Source of the DNA: Paenibacillus rigui
Lineage (GTDB): Bacteria > Bacillota > Bacilli > Paenibacillales > NBRC-103111
Length of the DNA stretch: 39,974 bases
NCBI RefSeq assembly: GCF_002234615.1
Contig: NZ_NMQW01000010.1
Coordinates: forward strand, 1-39,974
Reading direction: 5' to 3'
Positions 1 to 9,491 of this stretch are shown here, in pieces (position 1 is the first letter of the stretch; every line of letters begins with the position of its first letter). The translations under genes and the position numbers were made by a program. The notes under the pieces were generated by a model that was given only the letters and a program-made list of their open reading frames with translations, was not told where the DNA came from and made no database searches.

Positions 1-250
1 GTTCATGACTCACTTCGGAACTTGGGGCGTTCGTCCGCAAAGTTGGAGGGACAGGTACTAGAATCGATTCATTCGAGGAGGAGAAGGCAGGGAGAGATTC
101 ACACGCAGCTTCACGGACCTTTCGAAGCCAGTAGTAATAGCTTTTCACGCTGACCCCGTGCTCGGCACACCAACGAACCACGGTCTGACCACTGGAACGG
201 CAGTCACGAATAATCTCGGTCCACTGCTGAAGCCGATAGCGATTCCTCAT
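1..250 (-). CDS. tnpA: IS66-family accessory protein TnpA, 3' part cut by the window edge
   Basis: Not closed by a stop inside the window. Reading the minus strand from the ATG at 248-250 gives about 83 residues beginning MRNRYRLQQWTEIIRDCRSS. The later stretch has the pattern W-C-x-E-H-G-V-S-x-K-S-Y-Y-Y-W-L-R, which is typical of the small helix-turn-helix TnpA protein of IS66-family elements (related proteins read Q-x-x-F-C-x-x-H-x-I-S-x-x-x-F-Y-x-W-R). In such elements tnpA is followed by tnpB and then the DDE transposase tnpC; those would lie to the left, outside this window. The element end just upstream (to about 322) supports the call. Family is fairly sure; intactness of the element cannot be judged. 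Confidence 0.75.
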   Translation of the reverse strand, partial: MRNRYRLQQWTEIIRDCRSSGQTVVRWCAEHGVSVKSYYYWLRKVREAACESLPAFSSSNESILVPVPPTLRTNAPSSEVSHE

Positions 251-322
251 TTCTAGAGTTTGCAATTGGACACACTCCCATTAGAGTTTTTCGAGTAGAG
301 TCGAAAAACTCCAACGACTTAC
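251..322 (-). mobile_element. Terminal region of the IS66-family element with 11-bp hairpin
   Basis: A perfect 11-bp inverted repeat (284-294 and 301-311, GAGTTTTTCGA with a 6-nt loop) lies between the tnpA start and the outer end. Read on the minus strand, the outer sequence begins GTAAGTCGTTGGAG at position 322; IS66-family terminal repeats characteristically begin GTAA. I therefore place the element boundary at about 322, with 323-330 as the expected 8-bp target duplication. The other end is outside the window, so the boundary is inferred from one side only. Confidence 0.55.
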
Positions 323-372
323 TCTAAGGGAATTGTCTCAAAAACTAGACTGCTTTGGAATACACCTTCTTA

Positions 373-1080
373 TTAGACGCTTACAATAAATCCCTTTGTA
401 CCATTTAGATAAACTAAAATAAAAATAACACCTAATAGAGCTAGAATTGTGGGTATCTTTGGTAACACATCATTCCAAAAGGTATCCAATTTAAATGTTA
501 TTACAATATCCTTAATCTTTTTCCAAAAAACAAATATACTCGTTTTCTGCATTAAAAATATTGTGATTACAACTGCGACTATCGTAGTCTTATTTAAGAA
601 CAGGTTAATAATTGTCTGAAATGTTGATTTCAAAATGGAGTGTAAAAAATATCTATAGTATGTATCTCTTAAAAGGATTCCACTTCCATAATAAACATTG
701 ATTTCAAAAAAACTTATAATAGGTTTATGAATTGAATGATAATATTTAATAGTTCTAATTAACATACCTAGTACTCCTCGATGTGCGAGAGCCCTTGTAA
801 ATTTGATATACAGAAGTTCCGATAAAACCTCAAAACAATACCAAAACTTCATCCACCATAACCTTAATAAAAACATTACAATCGAAATGAAGAGAAAAGT
901 TTCTAACCATGGAGGCCAATCAATCCAACTTGTAATTGTAAGTTCAACCTTTAAAAACATAGTAAGGAATTTCCCCCAACTATTAAGGGTTATTATCCAA
1001 AACGCTAATGATAAAAGAAGAACAGATATTGGTTTCCATACCTCTTTTGACTTTAGACGTTCAAACATAAATGTTATCAT
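373..1080 (-). CDS. Multi-pass membrane protein of unknown function
   Basis: I do not recognise the family. The 235-residue product has four strongly hydrophobic stretches, roughly at residues 16-34, 58-75, 163-182 and 211-228, with basic segments between the second and third, so an integral membrane protein is likely. The gene is AT-rich. The ATG at 1080 has GAGG 11 bases upstream; an internal ATG four codons later is also possible. It lies between the IS66 end and the jet operon terminator, on the same strand as the Wadjet genes but about 390 bp beyond jetD and separated from it by a strong terminator, so it is probably transcribed independently. It could be an unrelated cargo gene or an unrecognised defence protein; nothing in the sequence decides this. 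Confidence 0.6.
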   Translation of the reverse strand: MITFMFERLKSKEVWKPISVLLLSLAFWIITLNSWGKFLTMFLKVELTITSWIDWPPWLETFLFISIVMFLLRLWWMKFWYCFEVLSELLYIKFTRALAHRGVLGMLIRTIKYYHSIHKPIISFFEINVYYGSGILLRDTYYRYFLHSILKSTFQTIINLFLNKTTIVAVVITIFLMQKTSIFVFWKKIKDIVITFKLDTFWNDVLPKIPTILALLGVIFILVYLNGTKGFIVSV

Positions 1081-1340
1081 TCCCTTTACAACCTCGCTTC
1101 TATCAATTAAATCATTATAACTGCGCGTTCATAATCTCCGGACCACATAGCTTACTGGTAGGATAATTCAAACGATACAGCTGGCTAGGAATATTCCTAA
1201 AATTCCTAATGATCAGCTTTTTCAAAAACATACTGTTCCTCCAGAGCAAATTACTCAGAATAAATTACCTATCCTTTGTAAAATTTCGACATTCACCGGA
1301 AAATTCCTACTATTACCACTATAATTCTACAAATGCGCAA

Positions 1341-1387
1341 GGAAGAAAAAGGATGAGTAACGCGATTGTATTTCGCTTACTCATCCT
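1341..1387 (-). terminator. Rho-independent terminator of the jet operon
   Basis: An 11-bp perfect stem (1350-1360 with 1377-1387, AGGATGAGTAA) extended by GCGA/TCGC inside is followed on the minus strand by TTTTTCTTCC. It sits about 80 bp past the jetD stop and is oriented to end jet transcription. The remainder of 1081-1469 shows no gene I can support. Confidence 0.8.
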
Positions 1388-1469
1388 ATAAATAGTGCAT
1401 TATTTACTTACTTGAAGAATGTTTCCTATATCTTTTCATTCCCGTAACACATCACTCTTTAAGTAACTT

Positions 1470-2780
1470 TTAATTACTAAGTAATAACTCTATATCTTTA
1501 ATTAACGATGAAATAAGTTCCTCTTGGTATCCTGCCATTTGTCTTTCCATAATTGCATTTGCCACAGTAATTAGTTCAGTTGACACTACCTGTTTCAGCT
1601 GGTTTAATCGAGCATTATCTTCAATTAACGTACTTGGGGCAGTTTCTTCATAATCTGCAATGGAGTACCTCCAAGGAACCGTATTATGGGGGTAGCGAAG
1701 AAGAATTCGATTAGCCATCAGTACGCCCTCAGGATCAAAATCACCAGAATACATTAGAGTTATGTTTGGTGTACTAGCAACAATTCTGTCGAGCAACTGA
1801 AGGGCCGATAAGCGTGGTTGACCATAGGTACATAAGACCGAAGGAATCCGATCTTTACCTTCGAAATAATCTAGGATAGTTGAAAATACAACAGGATTTT
1901 CAACAATATAGAGACAATCATTCACAGGAACACAACTATCATAGCGTGAAATATCCCGTAACGATAAGTCCAAATAACTCCTATCATCAAATGCACCTTT
2001 AAGCTTCCGGCATTTGTTTCCAGCCTTTGTGGCTAAAAGTCCAATAACCGTAATTTTATTATTCATATCTTCTAGAAGGATTCCGTGACGAAACATAATC
2101 TCTGCTTCGTCCTCGGCACTAAGGTCTGAACGTACCTTTGCCTCTTCTTCTTTCCATATCAAAACATCTAGGAGAATATGCCGTAGGGGTTCTCCTCGAT
2201 CTAAAGAATGTGGATTCCCTGTTATGCCAGAAGAAAGAACAGGCAGTCGCACACTTGGTCGAATAGGCATTTTAGAAAGAATGGCACACAAATAGGGATA
2301 TATCCGCTGAAACGTGGTCTCATCTCTTTTATAAGCCAATTTGATCCGTTTAGATCGCTCACTATTTGTAAGCAATTCATCCAGAAGACCCGCACAATCT
2401 GGATTTTGGCATGATTGCCGGTGTGCCACTATCCAATCTTTTCGTTTAAGATCTGCCCATTCTATTTCTTCTCGCTTGGTTATTAAAGTTCTCCCGAAAT
2501 ACGCCTCCAGTAGTTCATGAAGATATATCCCTCGATACTTAGAGCGATCCATCGCTTTTTGAAACTTTTTTCCCGTTACGGATAGCCTTCCTGATGCAGG
2601 TAGCGGCCGATACTCACGTAAAAAAGCTGAGATTATTTGATGTTCTTCTGCGGTTGGAACGAATACAGCGGTACCAAATGAACCATAACTTTCAAAACGC
2701 AAAGCAAACTTCTGAAACAATCGGTCAAACCCGCCCGTTTGTCGGAGCGAATTCGCCGCTCGTATCGCTTGTTCTTTCAC
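1470..2780 (-). CDS. jetD: Wadjet type II nuclease subunit JetD (DUF2399/Toprim)
   Basis: The 436-residue protein is the nuclease subunit that cuts small circular DNA once the JetABC loop extruder has reeled it in. The C-terminal half shows a Toprim-like fold: the glutamate in IVENPVVF (E294), then CTYGQP, then SGDFDPEG with the paired aspartates D347 and D349, and VPWRYSIADY. This run of motifs is what I know from the DUF2399 (TIGR02679) family, the JetD of type II systems. The N-terminal half is the poorly conserved arm region that contacts JetC. The start is a GTG at 2780, seven bases after the jetC stop, with GGAGTGAG as ribosome site inside the end of jetC, so translation is probably coupled. 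It is the last gene of the operon. Length and motifs look complete. Confidence 0.9.
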   Translation of the reverse strand: MKEQAIRAANSLRQTGGFDRLFQKFALRFESYGSFGTAVFVPTAEEHQIISAFLREYRPLPASGRLSVTGKKFQKAMDRSKYRGIYLHELLEAYFGRTLITKREEIEWADLKRKDWIVAHRQSCQNPDCAGLLDELLTNSERSKRIKLAYKRDETTFQRIYPYLCAILSKMPIRPSVRLPVLSSGITGNPHSLDRGEPLRHILLDVLIWKEEEAKVRSDLSAEDEAEIMFRHGILLEDMNNKITVIGLLATKAGNKCRKLKGAFDDRSYLDLSLRDISRYDSCVPVNDCLYIVENPVVFSTILDYFEGKDRIPSVLCTYGQPRLSALQLLDRIVASTPNITLMYSGDFDPEGVLMANRILLRYPHNTVPWRYSIADYEETAPSTLIEDNARLNQLKQVVSTELITVANAIMERQMAGYQEELISSLIKDIELLLSN

Positions 2781-2787
2781 GATGCTC

Positions 2788-5700
2788 TCACTCCACTTCT
2801 ACTCGTCGTTTCCCATTCCAATGGTAACGGCGGAATCCCATGTGCGGTGAAGATGGTTGTCGCAGGATCGTTACGATTGAGAGAGCTTTCACGCTACGAT
2901 AGCAACCCCACAGATCATAGGAGTTCATGATGTAATCGAAGTCAAAATCCTGGATCATATTAAACATTTTTTCTTTATTTTTGGAATCCACACCTGCGAA
3001 TGCTTCATCGAGCGTAATCAGCCGCGCGGCGGCATCTGATGCACTTGTTAGAATGGCGTCAATAGCGGCAAGTAGCGGCATGTACAAGATTATTGCTTTT
3101 TGACCGTTACTATACCTTCCAAAGTTGCGGTTCCCGACTTTTTCGGCCCCCGTCCCTTTATCGACATACGTTTCAAACATAAACCATTTTCGATAGTCCA
3201 ATACTTCCTTGTATGCCTGCAACCTAGACATACGAAAATCCTTTTTGGCGCGTTGCTGTACAGCTTCGATGCGCGCGCGGAAATGAGCGGAAACTTTTTC
3301 AAGGTCGGCTGGGTCGATGAATTTGCTGTCCCCGCTCAACAAGTCAACCAGTTGTTTTGTCTTTAATGTATCATCTTCCACTGCGTCCTTTGCATTCCAA
3401 TCTAATCGAATCTGAAGCCCTTCGAACTCATGGAAACGACGATTAACCTCATTTACCCATTGCTTGGCCTCGTAAATCCTTTCCTGAATTGTGCGTCCGA
3501 TCTCGTTAATAATGATATCTGTAAATAACTCTTTTTCCTTATCTCCGATGTTACGTTTGAGTTTGGCCTCAATATCGGTTAATTCTTGAAGCAATTCGAG
3601 AGGCGTGCACGGAATTCCGATATTGCTCTGTAAACTTATTATCGAATAAGTGGACAGTCTCTCCAGGGCCTCCACATCGACAATTCCTATCTGTTCTTTC
3701 ACATTACTCTCTTCATTCCAAGGCTGTTCGCGTTGACGCCGAAAACGATAATCTTCTAGTTGGCCTCGCACCTCGCCTTCCACTTCTAAGAGATGCTCAA
3801 ACGCCTCTTCACGATTTGTCGTCTTTGTTGTGTCCTTCTTACTTAGTTCTAATATTTGATCGGCTGAATATTTGGAATACGGACTATTTGTTGCTTGAAG
3901 CTTGCGATATGCTTTCAACCAAACGCTTTCCCGTTTCGCTGCATTTATGACAGCGATTTTTAGCTTGCCAATCTCTTCGTCAGCAGATTCAATCTTCGGG
4001 GTAAGACGTTCATATAACCGTTCTGCTTGTCGCTTGCGATCTTCTGCGTCGATAAGCTGATGATTGGCATCCTCGATTTGCTTAAAAACATCGGAGTTTG
4101 ACTCCATTGCTTCTCTTAGGCGCTGAATTGTCATTTCAAGCTTTGATTGCTCGTACAATAAATCATCATGCTCCTCTTGATAATCCTCTACAATGGATTC
4201 TAGGGAACTCAGGTGTTCCTTGGTCTGGACGATCCTTCGAACCGCTTCCATTCGCTTTTCAGTTAGCAATCCCAGATCACTAATTTCATCTTTATACTTT
4301 CTACATTGTTCAAGGGCGTGGCTGCAAACATCCAAACGAAGCGGTAGATCCAAATTACCTATTAATCGCGCAACTTGGTTGCGAAGATTAAGGGTTTCGA
4401 GTCTAATGGACTCATAGCATCCATATGCCTTTTCCTTTTCAATCTCTAGATGTTTGGTGATTCTTTTTTCTGTATCTCGTTCTCGATAAATGTTTTTGAT
4501 TTCTTGCGTAGAAGGAATCTTTGTCCACACACGGTGCAATTCATCGATTTTAGCTTGGACCATGCGCAATACGCGGCTTTGATCGGAAAAAAGCTGCTCA
4601 AGCTCGTCCAAACGCTCCCTGATGGCAAGCAAACGTCGCTGACGTTCTTCTTCACGAGCCCGAAGACCAACATACAATTCGTCACAATCAGGCGCAGCTC
4701 CTTCAAGGAATCCGCTACGGAAAAAACCATCCTCTCCGATAAAGCCCTCTTGGTGTGCATCAATGGCTATCCCTTGCAGGACGAGTTGAATTGTATTTGC
4801 ATCAACCTTCTCACTCGGGACAGGATCCATTAAATTGCCCAAATGGTTGCTTTTTGGAGTTTGCGCTCGTAGTACGGTTGCTTGTTCGGCTGCCTTACCT
4901 TCGTATTCATGTGGCACAATGACTGCTTGTAATAGACCAGAACGCTGAATGGCAGATTCAATGTTTCTCCGAAATGTGGCTGATACAGTTTCCTTGAACT
5001 CAACCGCTTCAAAAAAGCGAATATATGGGATTTGATGCTGGTCAAGAACATCCCATTGCACTCTCTCTTTTTGTCGCTCAGGAGGAGCGACAAATTGCGA
5101 TGATTGTAGCTGCTCATACTCACTTTGAGTCTTCTTAATTTCTTCGGAAAGTCGTTGAAGATGGTACTCTACTTCTCTTTTTTCGATTTGGTATGGCTCT
5201 TCTCGAACTTCAATGACTTTCTGTTTCCACGACTGGTATGTTTCTTCGTCTTCCCCGTGCTCATACAAATTGCTCATTATCCCTTGTAAAGCTTCCCACT
5301 CTTGTGCTTCGATCTGCAGTCCATATTCGTTAGACCAATCTTCAACTATCTCAAACAAATCGGCTCTGGATTTTTGAAGCTGCATGTACAACGAGTCGAT
5401 CTTTGCAATTGAATTATTGTAAGCCTCGAGTTTACCTTCAAACTCGGTTCGTCTTTGCAATGTTTTCGCTTCTTGCTCTTGATATCGCCGAAGATTGTCT
5501 TCAATTTCTTTTAATCTCGCAATATGACGAACAGTTTCTTCTTTCCACGATGCAATCAAACTGATCGGGTCGGCAGTTATTGAGAACTGACTAACAAACC
5601 GATCATGGTAATCGAACTTAATTGATGATTCATACTCAGCCAGGTAATCGAGAATCCCTTGGATTTCATCTTTGGTTTCGATCTCATCTTGAATCGTTCG

Positions 5701-6822
5701 TTCGATAATTTGTCTGTTTTTGTAAACATTATTTTTTGAAGAACGAAGTTGTGATTCCTTCTGGGTTAGCTTATTTTTTGTTTCATTCAATTCATTTTCA
5801 GTATTATGCTTTACTTCTGCTACTTTGAACAGATCCTTATGTGTTTCATGAAGTGTATCTACGGTCACATTAAGCGCCGAGATTTGCTGTTCTAAATCTT
5901 CCATTTGTCTTTTTGCATCTTCCTGGCTTTTTTTCATTCCCAGAAGGTCGTTTTCTTTTGCGACAAAACGACTTTGCTCATTTTCGAACTGTTGAGTGGA
6001 TCGGGTAAGGTGTTCAGCGTACTCAAAAAACAATGCAAACTGGTAGGCTTCATACCCTTCGCTTAGTTTCCTAAGCTCACCTACTTCTGTTTTCGTTTTC
6101 TCCAAAAGCGCGTCTTGTTCGTCAATTTTTGTCACAATATTTGATAGCGACTCGAGGTCATCATCAGATAACTCAGGAAGTGCATCCGTAAGACTTGTGT
6201 TAATAATACTTGGACTTACGTCTTTGCTAATCTTCGGTGGACGCAGTTCGATTAACAGTTTGATATACATATTAAAGGTGTGCATACTTTGAAAACCGAA
6301 TAATAGGCGGTTTACCTCTTTAGCATATTCGGTCCTGTGTTCCGTAATATATGAGCCTTTAAAGCGATCGCAAAAGTCACGATAATCGAGCGGAACCTTT
6401 CCATCCCGTGTTTGATCGTATAACAACAAGTCTTTGCCGATCTGCTTCCCATTTGTCACGATAAAGTACCAGGACGTTAAATCCCTTGTCTTTCGCACGC
6501 CCGAAAGGCCCATACCGATTGTAATGAACTGTTCACCTTTTCGAAACTCCATATACAGATAGCCGTTTCCGTCTTTCTTTTGATTTACCGCTTCTTCGCC
6601 AAGATGAAGATCTATCATCATGCGGTCTGTACGCTTTTGAGGATCAAGACGCGAAGGATTGTAATTCCCATCCAAGAGCACGGGTAAGATCAAAGTTGAT
6701 GCAATCGTCTTACCACTAGCATTATCGCCTCTGATAAACAATTTTCCGTCGGAGAGTTCAATTTCGGTATCTGCGTGATACCAAACATTAAAATAACCAA
6801 TTCTGGTAGGCTTCCACTTCAC
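2788..6822 (-). CDS. jetC: Wadjet type II SMC-like ATPase JetC (TIGR02680)
   Basis: A 1344-residue SMC-like motor that extrudes DNA loops. The N-terminus (KWKPTRIGYFNVWY) runs into a Walker A, GDNASGKT at residues 32-39, then LPVLLDGNYNPSRLDP, which matches TIGR02680, the JetC of type II Wadjet. Long heptad-rich coiled coil fills roughly 230-540 and 700-1130, with a hinge-like globular part between. The ATPase C-terminal half carries the signature-like NFGRYSNGQKA and a Walker B region LITLDEAFAGVD near residue 1268. Start is a GTG at 6822 with AAAGGAGGAG upstream, inside the end of jetB (35-bp overlap). No frameshift or missing key residue is seen, so the motor looks functional. Partner proteins JetA and JetB are encoded just upstream. 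Confidence 0.93.
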   Translation of the reverse strand: MKWKPTRIGYFNVWYHADTEIELSDGKLFIRGDNASGKTIASTLILPVLLDGNYNPSRLDPQKRTDRMMIDLHLGEEAVNQKKDGNGYLYMEFRKGEQFITIGMGLSGVRKTRDLTSWYFIVTNGKQIGKDLLLYDQTRDGKVPLDYRDFCDRFKGSYITEHRTEYAKEVNRLLFGFQSMHTFNMYIKLLIELRPPKISKDVSPSIINTSLTDALPELSDDDLESLSNIVTKIDEQDALLEKTKTEVGELRKLSEGYEAYQFALFFEYAEHLTRSTQQFENEQSRFVAKENDLLGMKKSQEDAKRQMEDLEQQISALNVTVDTLHETHKDLFKVAEVKHNTENELNETKNKLTQKESQLRSSKNNVYKNRQIIERTIQDEIETKDEIQGILDYLAEYESSIKFDYHDRFVSQFSITADPISLIASWKEETVRHIARLKEIEDNLRRYQEQEAKTLQRRTEFEGKLEAYNNSIAKIDSLYMQLQKSRADLFEIVEDWSNEYGLQIEAQEWEALQGIMSNLYEHGEDEETYQSWKQKVIEVREEPYQIEKREVEYHLQRLSEEIKKTQSEYEQLQSSQFVAPPERQKERVQWDVLDQHQIPYIRFFEAVEFKETVSATFRRNIESAIQRSGLLQAVIVPHEYEGKAAEQATVLRAQTPKSNHLGNLMDPVPSEKVDANTIQLVLQGIAIDAHQEGFIGEDGFFRSGFLEGAAPDCDELYVGLRAREEERQRRLLAIRERLDELEQLFSDQSRVLRMVQAKIDELHRVWTKIPSTQEIKNIYRERDTEKRITKHLEIEKEKAYGCYESIRLETLNLRNQVARLIGNLDLPLRLDVCSHALEQCRKYKDEISDLGLLTEKRMEAVRRIVQTKEHLSSLESIVEDYQEEHDDLLYEQSKLEMTIQRLREAMESNSDVFKQIEDANHQLIDAEDRKRQAERLYERLTPKIESADEEIGKLKIAVINAAKRESVWLKAYRKLQATNSPYSKYSADQILELSKKDTTKTTNREEAFEHLLEVEGEVRGQLEDYRFRRQREQPWNEESNVKEQIGIVDVEALERLSTYSIISLQSNIGIPCTPLELLQELTDIEAKLKRNIGDKEKELFTDIIINEIGRTIQERIYEAKQWVNEVNRRFHEFEGLQIRLDWNAKDAVEDDTLKTKQLVDLLSGDSKFIDPADLEKVSAHFRARIEAVQQRAKKDFRMSRLQAYKEVLDYRKWFMFETYVDKGTGAEKVGNRNFGRYSNGQKAIILYMPLLAAIDAILTSASDAAARLITLDEAFAGVDSKNKEKMFNMIQDFDFDYIMNSYDLWGCYRSVKALSIVTILRQPSSPHMGFRRYHWNGKRRVEVE

Positions 6823-8008
6823 GTTTGGTCTCCTCCTTTATCGATTCTTCTTCCTCAACAATTCCGCCTGCTACACGCCCTAAAGCGTCACTAAAGATCC
6901 ATTCATCATTTACTACTTTTACTAAACCCAGTCGCTTCATATAATTTGAAACCTCTTCCCACAGTGCTCGATCAGACAAGTTGGACTTTGCTAAATGTTC
7001 CTGATTTTCCCTGCGAACCGAAACGAAAAGGTTGAAGACATCTATTGAAGGCAGGGCAACATATCCTCGATGATTCAACCATTGTTCGCCAAGCTCAAGT
7101 CGATTACGCAGATGGGTCCCGATTACAGTGATGACATGGGAGTGGGTGTTATAAGCAGGGTATATAGTCTTCCCTTCTCTGGCTTTGTCATGGATCAGAA
7201 TCCAAGTTGATGCATATCGCTCCAAATAAACACCTTGAAACACTTCTTCTAGCTTTTGCTGCATGTGAAGCCCGTGTCGTTCTATATAAGCAACTTCATC
7301 TTGAGACAACTCAGTTAAAAAGAGGCAGCCTTGTGCAAATAAACGTCTCCAAATTTGCTGTTCACATATCTTTCCATCGTCTATTTCCTCTTGGTGAAGT
7401 GCCTCTCGAAGCGAAACCTTGTCACTATATTCAGACAAGGAAAGGCGGGTGTGACGAATCACATGCCGAAGTCCATTTGAGATTTGCATAAGCAAATCAT
7501 AATCTTCTTTATCTCGAAATTGTTCAATGGCCCGGTCGAACATGAGAAGCAGCCGCTCTTGTTCCAACGTTTTAATAACCCGAATTAAACTTGTACGAAC
7601 CCCATGATCAGACCATGAAATGGCATCTGGCCCTCCAGGATAGTACGCCTTTATACTTTCAAGCAATTCACGCAATACAAATTGTTGATCTTCGCCCTTT
7701 TCTTCCATAAACGCCAGCGTACATGCGTATAGAACATAATCCATTTGGTATTTCAGTGAGTGAGTAGGGTTAGGGTCAAGCACCTTCCGTTCGGGATGTT
7801 TTATTAAACGAACATATCCATCTCCTATGTATATAGGGTAATGAAACCATTCTCGAAAAATAGTTTTCAGTTTATTTTCGTAGCTTCGAATCCGAAAGAA
7901 TAATTCAGGTTTTTGGTCCCTATAGATCCACTCTTCCGACCACAGCAAAAAGACCAGTGTTTGAATTTCTTCAGATAAGGCCTCTTCACTAATCATTCGA
8001 TGCACCAT
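6788..8008 (-). CDS. jetB: Wadjet type II kleisin-associated subunit JetB (DUF2398)
   Basis: A 406-residue protein placed between JetA and JetC, as in all Wadjet operons. The N-terminus (ALSEEIQTLVFLLWSEEWIY, then FFRIRSYENKLKTIFREWF and GDGYVRLIKHP) resembles the DUF2398/TIGR02678 family, the JetB (MksE/KITE-like) of type II systems; winged-helix segments are expected. JetB dimers bind the JetA kleisin and dock on JetC. The first ATG (8008) directly follows GAGG and overlaps the end of jetA by 20 bp; an ATG four codons later (7996) has better spacing, so the exact start is open. The 3' end overlaps jetC by 35 bp. Overlaps on both sides point to coupled translation and fixed stoichiometry. 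Family assignment rests on remembered motifs plus operon position. Confidence 0.85.
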   Translation of the reverse strand: MVHRMISEEALSEEIQTLVFLLWSEEWIYRDQKPELFFRIRSYENKLKTIFREWFHYPIYIGDGYVRLIKHPERKVLDPNPTHSLKYQMDYVLYACTLAFMEEKGEDQQFVLRELLESIKAYYPGGPDAISWSDHGVRTSLIRVIKTLEQERLLLMFDRAIEQFRDKEDYDLLMQISNGLRHVIRHTRLSLSEYSDKVSLREALHQEEIDDGKICEQQIWRRLFAQGCLFLTELSQDEVAYIERHGLHMQQKLEEVFQGVYLERYASTWILIHDKAREGKTIYPAYNTHSHVITVIGTHLRNRLELGEQWLNHRGYVALPSIDVFNLFVSVRRENQEHLAKSNLSDRALWEEVSNYMKRLGLVKVVNDEWIFSDALGRVAGGIVEEEESIKEETKREVEAYQNWLF

Positions 8009-9491
8009 CCTCTAACACAATCTCGATGTCATCCATCGTGAGTTCTCCGTCAGTGCACTTCATCTTAATTCGATCTTCACTTACGACAAACGCGCGAAAT
8101 TCACGCCCATCTGGTAGATAAGCGACATCATGATGGCGCAACCCCTCGGTCTCTATGAACAATAACGTATCTCTTAATGCTGGGCTGATCTCATCTAAGT
8201 CACGAATCCGAATTCGACCGTCGGAAGATATCGATTCCATTTCAATCCGCAGTAATTCTTCTTGCTCTTTATGCTCCATTTCTATTCGTCGACGCTCAAG
8301 CGGATCTTCAAGCAGAGGTGATTTAACTCGTTTAATAAATTCTCTTTTTTTGTGGGGAATTAATTCTATTTGCTCTGCCGGCAACTCCCAAACAGATTTG
8401 GTTTCACTGTCAGTTGTCTGTATTTCAGTGATAACCATCTGAGAAGCCGGACCGATTCCCCTAATATATCCGAAGAGTTCTTTGCACTCCTCGTCATCCT
8501 CGGCTTTAAAGAAAAGGTTCGCAAGATGCAAGTAATCATGTTTTCGATTGGTGTAATGAAACAGTCGGTCACTCACTTGCCTGGAAAGCCGAAGAACTTT
8601 GCTAATTGCGTTTTTGGTTTGCTCCATTAAAAAGTAGTATCCACCTTCTTGTGAACTTTCGCTCACAAACCAGTTGATCATTGATTGCCACTGTTTTTTA
8701 TGCAACTCAACATGCTCTTCTTGATTCGTACCCTCAAGCGTTGGAAGCTGAATACGATTAATCTCGTAATCCACTATCAGATAAATGACATCGTCAAGAT
8801 ATTCTTTGGATATGGACAACAGTTTTTTCAAAATGCGTACCTGCTGCTTTTGAATATCGCGAACAAACTCGTCTAGGTAACTGACAAATTTATTCTTATG
8901 TTCGAGAAACTGATCCGAAAGATAGGCCGCTTCCATATCACTGCTATTTACGTGGGAAAGGTAGTTCGATGTATCAATACGCAATCGATCATGTCGACCC
9001 ATGATTTCGTTCCAAAGGTTATACAGTTCGGACGGTTCTTTCGTCGTTGCACTTTTGAATCTGTCGAGCTCTTCGATAATGCGAGCTGCCAAGTTCTTCT
9101 CCAGCGAACCCCTTACTCGATTTGCCCTTCGCTCCATCGTTGTGATTATTTCTTCGACATCAATTAATGCATCAGTGGCCCTTATCAAGTGCTTCTTCCT
9201 CTTGAAATCTTCGTATGCCGCATATTTAACGTTTTCTTGTTGCGATATCTCAATGTTTCCCCACTCTTTCATGGCACCAAGATCCATCTCTAATTCTTCG
9301 ATCGAATAGTCAGGGAACCGCTCGACAAAATCGTCCATTTGTTTCAAGGCGGAATATATGTCTTCCATTGTAAGCATGCTTCTAAATGTACGATGATGTT
9401 CGTACAATATACGGGCAATGGGCCGATATCGATCGGTCCGTTGGTTAGCAACCAAATAAGTGAATTGTTCTAATCTATTAAAAAGATTCAT
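7989..9491 (-). CDS. jetA: Wadjet type II kleisin JetA (DUF2397)
   Basis: First gene of the operon. From the ATG at 9491 the product has 500 residues; this start is preferred over an ATG 14 codons upstream because AGAGGAG lies 6 bases before it and the protein then begins MNLFNRLEQFTYLVANQRTD, as expected for DUF2397/TIGR02677 kleisins, which start with a phrase about riding the Y-R-x-I-x-R motif. Known role: the kleisin bridges the JetC heads and carries JetB. An N-terminal winged helix (about 1-100) is followed by long helices (about 110-300) and a C-terminal domain rich in charged residues. The assignment to type II, not type I (DUF3375), follows from the combination with TIGR02680-type JetC and DUF2399-type JetD. 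Confidence 0.87.
   Translation of the reverse strand: MNLFNRLEQFTYLVANQRTDRYRPIARILYEHHRTFRSMLTMEDIYSALKQMDDFVERFPDYSIEELEMDLGAMKEWGNIEISQQENVKYAAYEDFKRKKHLIRATDALIDVEEIITTMERRANRVRGSLEKNLAARIIEELDRFKSATTKEPSELYNLWNEIMGRHDRLRIDTSNYLSHVNSSDMEAAYLSDQFLEHKNKFVSYLDEFVRDIQKQQVRILKKLLSISKEYLDDVIYLIVDYEINRIQLPTLEGTNQEEHVELHKKQWQSMINWFVSESSQEGGYYFLMEQTKNAISKVLRLSRQVSDRLFHYTNRKHDYLHLANLFFKAEDDEECKELFGYIRGIGPASQMVITEIQTTDSETKSVWELPAEQIELIPHKKREFIKRVKSPLLEDPLERRRIEMEHKEQEELLRIEMESISSDGRIRIRDLDEISPALRDTLLFIETEGLRHHDVAYLPDGREFRAFVVSEDRIKMKCTDGELTMDDIEIVLEDGASND

Noticed and set aside
1209-1391. 60-codon plus-strand frame above the jet terminator
   Set aside because: Runs through the terminator hairpin, no ribosome site, not protein-like.
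4450-4833. 127-codon plus-strand frame inside jetC
   Set aside because: Antisense shadow of jetC coiled coil; no ribosome site and composition dictated by the jetC codons.
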